Origin: Gloeocapsopsis sp. IPPAS B-1203
GTDB taxonomy: Bacteria; Cyanobacteriota; Cyanobacteriia; Cyanobacteriales; Chroococcidiopsidaceae
Direction of reading: 5' to 3'
Assembly: GCF_002749975.1 (NCBI RefSeq)
Contig: NZ_PEIG01000012.1
Span: 62,001-126,000 of the forward strand
Length of the DNA: 64,000 nucleotides
The notes under the pieces were generated by a model that was given only the letters and a program-made list of their open reading frames with translations, searched no databases and was not told where the DNA came from. The translations under genes were made by a program, and so were the position numbers. Below are positions 43,977-52,229 of this stretch, piece by piece; the first letter of the stretch is position 1, and each line of letters starts with the position of its first letter.

Positions 43977-44143
43977 TAGACCTCCTGCGTAAATGCGCTT
44001 GCGAATAAATTCGCACCTAAATAAACAAAGTCCACCTCCGTGGACTTACTACTAAAAATCTCATTTTAGTGTACGAAGGTACACTTTGCCTGGATAGCCC
44101 CGACTTCAGTCGTAGGGCATCTACGATTCATGCAGGAGGTCTA
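43977..44143. mobile_element. MITE-like element, copy 2 (167 bases, perfect 12-base inverted repeats)
   Basis: Ends are TAGACCTCCTGC (43977-43988) and GCAGGAGGTCTA (44132-44143), exact inverse complements with outer TA. Inside are three short perfect hairpins: GCGAATAAATTCGC (44001-44014), AAGTCCAC-CTCC-GTGGACTT (44028-44047) and GTGTAC-GAAG-GTACAC (44069-44084), then GGATAGCCCCGACTTCAGTCG. No open frame exists. Size, TA ends and inverted repeats fit a non-autonomous transposon; a decayed copy is at 5501-5692 in the same orientation. Confidence 0.75.
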
Positions 44144-44210
44144 ATATCTTCCTTACCTTCCTATTATCTATTACTAAAATCTAAACTTATATATAAAACA
44201 GGAGACTGAC

Positions 44211-45650
44211 GTGACTTCAGATAAGTTTCGTCACCAGTTACGCCATGAAGCACAAATATGGCAAGCTGAGGGACTCATTAATGATTTGCAATACGAACAA
44301 CTATCACAACGCTATCAATTTAACACGCTTGATAGCACTGCAAGTCATAGTTTTATTGCAATTTTAGTCGGTTTAGGCAGTATTCTGATTGGTTTAGGCA
44401 TTATCACCTTTGTTGCTGCCAATTGGCAAGAATTACCGCGAGGTGGCAAAGTCACGCTGCTATTAAGTTTATTTATCGGCGTTAATATTGTAGGTTTTTG
44501 GTTATGGAAACATGCTAACGAATCGCGCCAACGCCTAGGTCATGGATTACTTCTATTAGGGGCGTTGATTCTGGGTGCAAATATGGGCTTAATGGGGCAA
44601 ATTTTCCACATTGATGCGCCATTTTACGAGTTATTGCTTGCTTGGGGTATTGGCGTATTAGCAATGGCATACAGCTTACGCCTAACTTCCTTGGGTGTGT
44701 TATCAATTATCCTACTGTGGTTAGGTTATTGGGGGTATTGGGGAAGTGCGATCGCTCAAAGTTGGTCAACAAGTACCATTGCAGAAATATCATGGTCATC
44801 GATAATGGGGCAACATATGCCGCTATTATCAGCAGTATTATTTATGCCGCTAGCTTATTGGTGTCGTTCTGGCTGGATTTTTGCGTTAGGTGCGATCGCT
44901 ATTGTCACATCCTTAGAAGCCAATATTCAACCGTTTGTCTGGGGAACGTTTCAAAAAGGTTGGGTAGCAAGTATTGCGTTTGCACTACCACCTGCTTTGT
45001 TGTGGAGTTACGATGACTCTTTCCTTGTGTATGGTAATTTTCTGAGATTATATAGACACCGCGATCGCCATATCAATGTTGGTTCATTTCAACCAATAGC
45101 ACGTAATTTAGCCTTATTTACCTTAGGCATCTTGTTTATTTTCGCTGCTACAACTACTTTTTGGCAGTCCCTTGCGCAATATACAGAGTATGTTACATCA
45201 AGACAAGTTAATCAGTTACTACTCATTGATGCAGTTATTTTAACTGGTATTGCAATTGGGCAATGGGTACTAATTGCGTCTCAAAGATATCGCCGTCGTC
45301 AACAAAATGTCATAACGATGGTTGTTGGTATCTTTATCTGCATAATTGCTACAGTTACTTTCTGGCATATTGAAGTCACAAACATTTCACCATACGCCAC
45401 ATTTATCTTTAATATCATGTTATTCCTCTTTGCAGCAGGATTAATTCGGATTGGGCTTGATAAAGGAGGAAGACGCGCTTTTTGGGGTGGAATGCTGCTA
45501 TTAAGCTTACGAATTTTTTATGTATTTTTACTATCTGCCACAGGATTACTCTTCAAATCCTTAGTGTTCATTTTATGTGGTATTGGCGTAATGGCTGTGG
45601 GTTTGTGGTTTGAACGCCATATTCGACTCAATCATCCAGCAAAATCATAG
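44211..45650 (+). CDS. DUF2157 integral membrane protein
   Basis: The 479-residue protein starts with a DUF2157 soluble region (KFRHQLRHEAQIWQAEGLI, residues 1-40) and continues with about twelve membrane segments, including GLGSILIGLGIITFVAANW. The start is GTG at 44211 with AGGAG upstream. DUF2157 proteins have no assigned role. The next gene begins 18 bases on and codes for a GDYXXLXY-type protein, the usual partner, so the two form an operon. The promoter must lie within or just after the MITE copy. Confidence 0.88.
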   Translation: MTSDKFRHQLRHEAQIWQAEGLINDLQYEQLSQRYQFNTLDSTASHSFIAILVGLGSILIGLGIITFVAANWQELPRGGKVTLLLSLFIGVNIVGFWLWKHANESRQRLGHGLLLLGALILGANMGLMGQIFHIDAPFYELLLAWGIGVLAMAYSLRLTSLGVLSIILLWLGYWGYWGSAIAQSWSTSTIAEISWSSIMGQHMPLLSAVLFMPLAYWCRSGWIFALGAIAIVTSLEANIQPFVWGTFQKGWVASIAFALPPALLWSYDDSFLVYGNFLRLYRHRDRHINVGSFQPIARNLALFTLGILFIFAATTTFWQSLAQYTEYVTSRQVNQLLLIDAVILTGIAIGQWVLIASQRYRRRQQNVITMVVGIFICIIATVTFWHIEVTNISPYATFIFNIMLFLFAAGLIRIGLDKGGRRAFWGGMLLLSLRIFYVFLLSATGLLFKSLVFILCGIGVMAVGLWFERHIRLNHPAKS

Positions 45651-45667
45651 TTCTAAAAGGATTCACT

Positions 45668-46312
45668 ATGACATCCAAAGTTAAAACAACACCTGAAGTA
45701 TTAAAGCCGCAACAACTTCCTGGAAGACTACCATTTTGGCGACTATGGCTACCGCTACTTTTTCAAACAGGAATTATTTTAGCCGCACCAGCGCAACCAT
45801 TTTATACACAGCTTACCGGAAAAACTGCAATTCTCCAAACCGTACCCGTTGATCCTTACGATCCTCTGCGGGGTTACTCGCAAACATTAAGTTACGACAT
45901 TTCCCAAGTCAATAACTTACAAGAACTTCCAGGTTGGCAAGAATTAACTCAGCATAATAACGAACCTGCTGTTAATGACGTACCTGCGGGAACAAATCTT
46001 TATGTCACACTTGAAGCACCTACATCAAATACAACTCCACCATCAGCATGGATACCTGTGCGTGTGAGTCGCGATCGCCCACAAAATCTAACTGCAAATC
46101 AAGTCGCGATCAAAGGTAAAGTGACTGGTAACTCAATTGTATATGGCTTAGAAACATACTATATGCCCGAAGCCCAGCGCGATGATATTAATCAAAGTAT
46201 TGCGCAAGCACAACGCGATCAACAGCGGTTTGTCGTTGAAGTTAAAGTAGATAATCAAGGTCGCGCAGTACCAATTAGCTTATGGGTAGATCGGCGTAAT
46301 TATCGGTTTTAA
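45668..46312 (+). CDS. GDYXXLXY-type membrane-anchored protein
   Basis: The 214-residue protein has one N-terminal membrane segment (WLPLLFQTGIILAAPA) and an extracytoplasmic domain with the family motif, here VDPYDPLRGYSQTLSYDI. In the usual family motif RGDYxxLxY the Asp is missing here: the sequence reads RGYSQTLSY. Partner DUF2157 membrane proteins are almost always adjacent, as here, but the function of the pair is unknown. AAGGA precedes the ATG. Confidence 0.85.
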   Translation: MTSKVKTTPEVLKPQQLPGRLPFWRLWLPLLFQTGIILAAPAQPFYTQLTGKTAILQTVPVDPYDPLRGYSQTLSYDISQVNNLQELPGWQELTQHNNEPAVNDVPAGTNLYVTLEAPTSNTTPPSAWIPVRVSRDRPQNLTANQVAIKGKVTGNSIVYGLETYYMPEAQRDDINQSIAQAQRDQQRFVVEVKVDNQGRAVPISLWVDRRNYRF

Positions 46313-46350
46313 TGACAATTTGTTGGAAAAGGGCTAATTGCTATACATAA

Positions 46351-47358
46351 ATGGAGTTATCAGAATTAGAAAAACAAATTATTGTGAATCATTGGTCGTT
46401 TTTAACGGAGATGTTCATAGAACCGACTCAGGGAGGAAGCAATACAACATACTTCATTCACACACCAACTGATCAATTTGTTTTAAAAATTTACTCTAAT
46501 ACAACAAATGCTGCTCAAATTGAATATGAACACTCCTTACTCGTCTTTTTACAACAAGCAAATTTATCTTTTACCATTCCAGCACCGATTCCGATATCAT
46601 CAGGTGAAACTCTAATTCATGTTGAAACCCAACAAAGATTACTAAAAGTCGCTTTACTACCGCGAATAGTTGGAAAACCCGCTAATCGACGCAACCTGCA
46701 ACAAGTTCAATCTATAGGCTATACACTAGCAGAGTTACATTGTGTCCTTACGGAATTTGACCCACAAGGAAAACTAGCAAGATTGCCATACTGGGGTAAT
46801 TTAGCGCAAATTCATCCATTAATTAGCGATCCGTTGGCGATCGCGCCAGTACTAAATCTAAGTCTTGAAGATCAAACTCTTCTCAATCGGATGTTGCTTA
46901 AGGTAACAGAGTCTGTACCTGATTTATATGCAACATTACCACTTCAGACAATTCATGCTGATTACATTACACCCAACATTCTCGTTGAAAACAACCAAGT
47001 TGTTGGTGTTTTAGATTTTGAATTCGCAACTTTTGACTTAAGACTACTCGATCATTTAAGTAGCCTAGATCAGCTTGCTTCGTTTCCTTGGAAAGAAGAA
47101 CTTTTTGCTGATATTGTCAAAGCATTCAGCACAGGTTATCGCCAACGTAATTCTTTAACATCACTAGAACACAAATCTTTACTCGCTGTGTGGCGACTAC
47201 AACGCGCAAGTTCACTAATTTATTGGATAGGTTGGCTGATTGAAGGAAAGGCAAATCGTCAAAAAATTGTAGATGCAGTTATTGAGACATTAAAGTTTGA
47301 AACTTGGCTGAAAAACAACAGCAAGTACTTTCTCGATCTTCTAAGTGGTGTATCTTAG
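46351..47358 (+). CDS. Phosphotransferase, aminoglycoside kinase/homoserine kinase-like (APH) family
   Basis: The 335-residue protein is an APH-fold kinase: an N-lobe with GGSNTTYFIHT and VLKIYSN (ATP-binding Lys), a catalytic loop HADYITPNILVEN near residue 205 and the metal-binding VLDFEFATFDLRLLDH. Substrates of the family include homoserine, choline, aminoglycosides and fructosamines. A choice cannot be made from the sequence. It lies 38 bases downstream of the GDYXXLXY gene on the same strand and might be transcribed with it. Confidence 0.8.
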   Translation: MELSELEKQIIVNHWSFLTEMFIEPTQGGSNTTYFIHTPTDQFVLKIYSNTTNAAQIEYEHSLLVFLQQANLSFTIPAPIPISSGETLIHVETQQRLLKVALLPRIVGKPANRRNLQQVQSIGYTLAELHCVLTEFDPQGKLARLPYWGNLAQIHPLISDPLAIAPVLNLSLEDQTLLNRMLLKVTESVPDLYATLPLQTIHADYITPNILVENNQVVGVLDFEFATFDLRLLDHLSSLDQLASFPWKEELFADIVKAFSTGYRQRNSLTSLEHKSLLAVWRLQRASSLIYWIGWLIEGKANRQKIVDAVIETLKFETWLKNNSKYFLDLLSGVS

Positions 47359-47434
47359 AACTTACAGCAATTGAATTTATTACTGTGTTTCGCTAGAAAT
47401 TTAAATTTAGATTTTGTAGCGATCTAACGATTAT

Positions 47435-47677
47435 TTACCAGACTTCATTGCCTACGGGTGTTTTTGTGTCGGTTTCTGAATGAAAGTTATTCGGAGTCAT
47501 TCCCTCAAGCAGTTCTTCTAAGGTGTATTTTCTTCGTTGCGGTTGAATCATGATCCCGCCATCGACAACAGTAAATATTACTGTTGCGCCTTCTTCTATG
47601 TGAATTTGCTTGGCAATTGCACTAGGGATGCGAATACCTAAACTGTTTCCCCACTTTGTCACAATTTGGTCAGCCAT
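47435..47677 (-). CDS. MazE/AbrB-type antitoxin-like protein without adjacent toxin
   Basis: The 80-residue protein begins MADQIVTKWGNSLGIRIP, the SpoVT/AbrB swapped-hairpin DNA-binding motif of MazE antitoxins, and ends with the typical TPVGNEVW. ATG at 47677 fits the family start; an upstream in-frame ATG would add ten residues. In MazEF operons the toxin gene follows at once, but the 76 bases to the convergent phosphotransferase stop hold no frame. It is therefore an orphan antitoxin or a stand-alone regulator. Confidence 0.85.
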   Translation of the reverse strand: MADQIVTKWGNSLGIRIPSAIAKQIHIEEGATVIFTVVDGGIMIQPQRRKYTLEELLEGMTPNNFHSETDTKTPVGNEVW

Positions 47678-47719
47678 AATGTGACTCAATGTATATACAA
47701 AGATCATACATTATTTTTA

Positions 47720-47739
47720 ACCCACGCAGGTGGGTTTTA
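47720..47739 (+). repeat. AACCCAC/GTGGGTT hairpin
   Basis: AACCCAC (47720-47726), loop GCAG, GTGGGTT (47731-47737), followed by TTA. It lies between the orphan antitoxin start and the era terminator; no + strand gene precedes it closely. Confidence 0.5.
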
Positions 47740-47745
47740 TCTGTG

Positions 47746-47772
47746 TAGTAGCAACTTCTAGTTGCCACTACT
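47746..47772 (-). terminator. Hairpin downstream of era
   Basis: GTAGTAGCAAC (47746-47756) pairs with GTTGCCACTAC (47762-47772) over eleven bases with one mismatch. It starts six bases after the era stop. No clear T-run is seen on the minus strand, so it may be a processing or attenuating stem. Confidence 0.5.
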
Positions 47773-47777
47773 TGCAT

Positions 47778-48728
47778 TTATTCTTCTACGCGATAGCCTA
47801 ATTCAGATAACCGAAAACGCGATTGTCGCCATTTGGGTTGCACTTTCACAAATAATTCTAAGTAAACTTTACCTGCAATTAACTTTTGCATTTGTTCTCG
47901 CGCCGCAGAACCGATCGCTTTGAGCATCGTACCGCCTTTTCCGATCAAAATACCTTTTTGTGAATCGCGTTCAACATGAATCGTAGCTAAGACACGAGTA
48001 ATTGTTGTATCTTCTTCAACGCGATCAATCGTTACTGCGACCGAGTGAGGAACTTCTTCGCGAGTGAGGAGTAAAATTTGTTCGCGGATTAATTCTCCCA
48101 TAATAAACCGCTCAGGTTGATCGGTAACTAAATCTGGCGGATAGTAGTATGGTCCTGGTTCTAAATGCGTAACAAGTAACTGTAAAAGTTGGTCTAACCC
48201 TTCTTTTGCAAGTGCAGAAAACTTGACAATTTGCCATTGATATGGTGCAACTAACTCTTCATAAGTACGATCAAGTTGCTGCGAATCGTCTGCTTGTTGA
48301 TCAATTTTGTTAATACCTAGAATGACAGGATTTTCTGTACGACTGAGTAGATCGATAATAAAGCGATCGCCACCTCCCGCTGGTTGCGAACCATCGACGA
48401 CAAACAATATAACATCCACAGAATCAATTGCAATTCGTGCATTGCGGACTAGAACTTCTCCGAGTTGATGGTGTGGCTTGTGAATTCCTGGCGTATCAAC
48501 AAAAATAAGTTGTGCTTCGGGCGTTGTTAAGATTCCTTGCAAACGATTTCGCGTAGTTTGCGCGACAGGTGAAGTAATCGCAATTTTTTGCCCTACAAGT
48601 TGATTCATTAATGTCGATTTACCGACATTCGGGCGTCCAACAATACCAATAAAACCCGATTTGTATCCGGTAGGCGCTTGCGGAATACTCCACGCTTCAG
48701 AAAAGTCAAAACTATCAATATCGCTCAC
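47778..48728 (-). CDS. era: GTPase Era
   Basis: Era binds 16S rRNA and checks small-subunit maturation. The GTPase motifs are GRPNVGKSTLMNQLVG (G1), DTPGIHKPHH (G3) and NKID (G4), and the C-terminal KH domain shows GKGGTMLKAIGSAAREQM. GTG at 48728 gives 316 residues; a longer frame with GTG at 48764 adds 12 residues and cannot be excluded. No rnc or dgkA gene is adjacent. A stem lies after its stop. Confidence 0.92.
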   Translation of the reverse strand: MSDIDSFDFSEAWSIPQAPTGYKSGFIGIVGRPNVGKSTLMNQLVGQKIAITSPVAQTTRNRLQGILTTPEAQLIFVDTPGIHKPHHQLGEVLVRNARIAIDSVDVILFVVDGSQPAGGGDRFIIDLLSRTENPVILGINKIDQQADDSQQLDRTYEELVAPYQWQIVKFSALAKEGLDQLLQLLVTHLEPGPYYYPPDLVTDQPERFIMGELIREQILLLTREEVPHSVAVTIDRVEEDTTITRVLATIHVERDSQKGILIGKGGTMLKAIGSAAREQMQKLIAGKVYLELFVKVQPKWRQSRFRLSELGYRVEE

Positions 48729-48804
48729 TTTCGTCGTAATCCCAAAATATTTACTCTGCCACACAAATAAACTGAGATAGAAGGTACAGGAGTAATGACT
48801 AAAA

Positions 48805-48860
48805 AACTTTCACTAACCAATAGCCACTAACCACTAGCCACTCACACCTCACCTTTTTCC
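48805..48860. repeat. Intergenic C-rich short repeat tract
   Basis: CACTAACCACTAGCCACTCA-type words lie between the divergent era and pfkA starts. It resembles the C-rich halves of the repeat pairs at 9237 and 24158, but no G-rich partner is close. Confidence 0.5.
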
Positions 48861-48988
48861 ATTTGCAAGTTTTAATATAGTTTCTTTACTAAAAATCACA
48901 AATAATAAAATCCTGCGGTAATTTGCAAAATGTGTCTACCTAATCTAGTTTAATCATTTTCTAAAGAGGACTTTTAGCTTAAGTCAAC

Positions 48989-50071
48989 ATGGGAGAACAC
49001 AAACGCATTGGTATTCTTACCAGTGGAGGTGATTGCGCTGGATTAAATGCTGTAATTCGGGCAGTGGTAAATCGCGCTGTAGGTACTTATGGCTGGGAGG
49101 TGCTGGGTATCCGCCAAGCTACATTAGGGTTAATGCAGCAACCACCAAAGTATATGGCTTTGGATGTCGAAAAGGTAAACTCCTTACTCACTGCTGGTGG
49201 TACAGTTCTAGGCACAACCAATAAAGGCAATCCATTTGCTTATCCAATGGCAGATGGTAGCGAGTGCGATCGCTCTGAAGAAATCATCGCAGGTTATCAC
49301 CAACTTGGTCTAGATGCATTAATTGGAATTGGGGGCGATGGCAGTTTAGCAATTTTACGTCGTCTTGCCCAACAAGGAGAAATCAATTTAGTCGCTATTC
49401 CCAAAACGATTGATAATGACGTTGGAGTCACCGAACTTTCGATTGGTTTTGAAACTGCGGTGAGTATTGCAACAGAAGCCTTAGATCGCTTGCATTTTAC
49501 TGCTGCTAGTCACAGCCGTGTCATGATTTTAGAAGTAATGGGGCGTGATGCAGGACATATTGCCATTAGCGCTGGAATAGCAGGCGGTGCAGATGTGATC
49601 CTAATTCCCGAAATTCCTTATACTGTTGACCAAGTTTGCCGTGATATTAAAGAACGCCAAGAACAAGGTAAAAACTATTGTTTAATCGTTGTTTCCGAAG
49701 CTGTACGCAATGAAACAGGCGACTCAGTTGTTAATACGGATCGCATGGGTGAATGCAGATATGGTGGAATTGGTCAATATCTTGCTGATGAAATTTGCCA
49801 TCGCATTGGTGCAGAAACTCGCGTTACAGTTTTAGGACACATTCAGCGTGGTGGAACACCATCACCTTTAGAAAGACTCATTGCTTCAGCTTTTGGTGTT
49901 GCAGCTGTTGATTTAATAGCTGAACAAAAGTATGACCAAATGGTGACATGGCAAAACCGTCAAGTTGTCAGTGTCCCGATCGCAGAAGCGATCGCTCAAT
50001 ATCGCGCTGTCGATCCTAATGGGACTTTAGTCAAAACTGCTAGAGGATTAAATATCTGTTTGGGAGATTAA
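48989..50071 (+). CDS. pfkA: 6-phosphofructokinase
   Basis: The 360-residue enzyme phosphorylates fructose 6-phosphate in glycolysis. Motifs are TSGGDCAGLNAVIRAVV, GIGGDGSLAIL, PKTIDNDVGV and the substrate site EVMGRDAGHIA. The donor-specificity residues read Gly in GGDGS (ATP type) and Lys in PKTID (found in PPi enzymes and in some ATP enzymes of actinobacterial type), so ATP is likely but not proven. A terminator hairpin follows the stop. The gene stands alone. Confidence 0.93.
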   Translation: MGEHKRIGILTSGGDCAGLNAVIRAVVNRAVGTYGWEVLGIRQATLGLMQQPPKYMALDVEKVNSLLTAGGTVLGTTNKGNPFAYPMADGSECDRSEEIIAGYHQLGLDALIGIGGDGSLAILRRLAQQGEINLVAIPKTIDNDVGVTELSIGFETAVSIATEALDRLHFTAASHSRVMILEVMGRDAGHIAISAGIAGGADVILIPEIPYTVDQVCRDIKERQEQGKNYCLIVVSEAVRNETGDSVVNTDRMGECRYGGIGQYLADEICHRIGAETRVTVLGHIQRGGTPSPLERLIASAFGVAAVDLIAEQKYDQMVTWQNRQVVSVPIAEAIAQYRAVDPNGTLVKTARGLNICLGD

Positions 50072-50082
50072 CATCACCTGTG

Positions 50083-50107
50083 GGATAGGCATCTTGCCTG
50101 TCCTTTT
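50083..50107 (+). terminator. Rho-independent terminator of pfkA
   Basis: GGATAGGC (50083-50090), loop ATCTT, GCCTGTCC (50096-50103; one wobble pair), then TTTT. The same motif family occurs at 14924. Confidence 0.75.
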
Positions 50108-50113
50108 ATTAAA

Positions 50114-51229
50114 CTACATGACTGCCAATACATACTCTCCTTCATTTACTGCATGATTAGTCGCCACGTCATACACCAAACCATCTTTTTCAGCACAAAT
50201 ATTAATCAAAGAAGGTAATTCTCCATTTTTATTAAACATTAAAATTTTATACAGTTTTTCTCCTGCTTTCACTACGCTACCAAGTGGTACTCGCGCTTGC
50301 ACCATACCGCCAACAGGAGCATAATACTTCGTTATCTGACTTTTTGATCTGAATGTCATCTCATGTGCGATCGCCTTTGTATTTAACGCTAATACACCTT
50401 TATATAGTAAATAATTCTTGACTCCTTGTACGCCTTTTTCTACCGACTGTGGCATCATTTGCATTCCTGAACCAAGTTCTAATGTCCAAGCTTCTACATC
50501 AAAAATAATTTCCCGTCCTAGTTTTTGAAAAGCATTTTCTAAGGCTAACCACGGTTTGATAAAAGCTTCATCAAAAGCGTCACCATCATAGTCATCGAGT
50601 AAAATACCATAGTCAAATAGAAAGTGTTGAGCGCTAGATTCGCGGTGAGAAAAATAGTAGAGATAATCTAAACCTCGATCGGTAGAAGTGTGGAGATCAA
50701 TTAAATAATCAGCATCAATACTTAATGATTGCAAGCGGTAGCGAAAAAGTTCTGTAAAAGGCACACTACTTGGAGAATGAATATCTTCTGTCAGTGTAAT
50801 GAAATGGTTAATAATCTTATTTAAATAGTTTTTCTTAATAGTATCTATATCTAAATTAACTTGCGATTTAGCAAATTCTTGCAAGTCTTCTTGCGTCTTT
50901 TCATAATCCCAAAAAATCCGATTCCAATCTTTGCCTTCATAAACACAATAGCGTCCAGAAGCAAAACGATGCGATCGCTGATTGACTCCCAGAGGATTAC
51001 ACACAGGAACTAGCCAAACCTCGCCAAATAATTGTGTCACTTCCAAGATTCTAAAATACTCAATTAGCTGATATATCACAGCATTACCAGCAATTTCTGC
51101 CCCGTGTAAATTTGCTTGGATATAGACTTTTTTACCAGGCTTCGCACCGACAAATCGATAAACTTGAAGAGACAAGCGATCGCCAGAAGCTAACTGAATG
51201 AGAGGAATTGTGTAGATATTCGGAATCAT
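50114..51229 (-). CDS. Succinylglutamate desuccinylase/aspartoacylase-family (M14-like) zinc hydrolase
   Basis: The 371-residue enzyme has the zinc site of the AstE/AspA family: NLHGAEIAGNAV (His and Glu ligands) near residue 40, then DLHTSTDRG near 178. A biotinyl/lipoyl-like beta domain ends the protein (APVGGMVQARVPLGSVVKAG). Such proteins deacylate N-acyl amino acids; the exact substrate is unknown. It converges on pfkA behind its terminator. No arginine catabolism genes are adjacent. Confidence 0.85.
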   Translation of the reverse strand: MIPNIYTIPLIQLASGDRLSLQVYRFVGAKPGKKVYIQANLHGAEIAGNAVIYQLIEYFRILEVTQLFGEVWLVPVCNPLGVNQRSHRFASGRYCVYEGKDWNRIFWDYEKTQEDLQEFAKSQVNLDIDTIKKNYLNKIINHFITLTEDIHSPSSVPFTELFRYRLQSLSIDADYLIDLHTSTDRGLDYLYYFSHRESSAQHFLFDYGILLDDYDGDAFDEAFIKPWLALENAFQKLGREIIFDVEAWTLELGSGMQMMPQSVEKGVQGVKNYLLYKGVLALNTKAIAHEMTFRSKSQITKYYAPVGGMVQARVPLGSVVKAGEKLYKILMFNKNGELPSLINICAEKDGLVYDVATNHAVNEGEYVLAVM

Positions 51230-51309
51230 ATTAGAACTATAGATAATATCAGAATAAAGACAAAATAATAAGAAAATAAATATAATTTAAAATTTAATAC
51301 TTGGCAAAA

Positions 51310-51345
51310 ATACCTATCACCAATTACCAATTACCAATTACCGAT
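51310..51345. repeat. CCAATTA tandem repeat
   Basis: Three to four tandem CCAATTA units (TATCACCAATTACCAATTACC) lie in the divergent gap between the aspartoacylase-like and CDF genes, a short form of the intergenic heptads seen elsewhere. Confidence 0.55.
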
Positions 51346-51524
51346 TTTTACCAAAAGTTAAAGTCCACTTACTGATTCATTAATCTAATACTTGCTAATC
51401 TGCACAAGGATTCATGTAATTTATTCCGTATCAGGGCAATGAAATTAAGTTGTTAGTTGAGAAACAATATGCTTCTCTAGAGCAACTGATACTACATAAG
51501 GTTGCCATTTTTACTTGGTGAATA

Positions 51525-52229
51525 ATGTCAAAATTGCACTCGAACACGCGGAAAATCCAAATACTACAACTAGCAATCGGGCTGGAGATCAGTTTTTTTG
51601 CTGTTGAACTTGGTGTTGGGTTATGGGTCCACAGTTTATCTCTGTTAGCGGATGCAGGACATCTACTTTCAGATGTAGCAGCATTGGGAGTGACTCTGAT
51701 AGCAAGCTGGATGGCGCAAAGCGCTAAACGTCATGCCAAGTACGGAAATGGTCGTATTGAATTATTCGCTGCACTACTAAATAGTCTTAGCTTAATTATT
51801 TTGGCAAGTTGGGTAGCAACAGAGGCAATTGCCAGGATGCAATCTCCTACATCAGATATTCTTAGCCTACCGATGTTGCTAACAGCAGTAGTCGGGCTAG
51901 GAATTAATGGTTGTAATGCTTTTTGGCTACACGAGTGCAGTCATTGTGACCTGAACTTCAAAGCAGCCTTCTTGCACGTACTTTCAGATCTATTTAGTTC
52001 ATTTGGTGTCATTTTAGCAGCGATCGCTATTTCCTGGCTTGGTTGGATGTGGGCTGATAGTGCAATTAGTCTTTTGGTATCAGGACTTGTTGCGATTTCG
52101 GCTACTGCGTTACTGCTACAAAGCATCTGGATGCTATTTGGCACCTCCCCTACTACAAATGCTTGCGACTGTGAAAAACGCGACATGGAAAAACTGTTAT
52201 TTCCATCATTAGAGGAGATTTTGCGATGA
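51525..52229 (+). CDS. Cation diffusion facilitator (CDF) transporter, short form
   Basis: The 234-residue protein has the CDF membrane part: six helices with the metal-binding motifs LLADAGHLLSDVAALG (HxxxD in helix 2) and LHVLSDLFSSFGV (HxxxD in helix 5). A His/Cys-rich loop (HECSHCDLNF) lies between. It ends soon after helix 6, so the cytoplasmic C-terminal domain of usual CDF proteins is missing. The substrate is probably zinc or a similar divalent ion. Its stop overlaps the start of the alkaline phosphatase gene (ATGA), so the two products are made together. Confidence 0.87.
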   Translation: MSKLHSNTRKIQILQLAIGLEISFFAVELGVGLWVHSLSLLADAGHLLSDVAALGVTLIASWMAQSAKRHAKYGNGRIELFAALLNSLSLIILASWVATEAIARMQSPTSDILSLPMLLTAVVGLGINGCNAFWLHECSHCDLNFKAAFLHVLSDLFSSFGVILAAIAISWLGWMWADSAISLLVSGLVAISATALLLQSIWMLFGTSPTTNACDCEKRDMEKLLFPSLEEILR

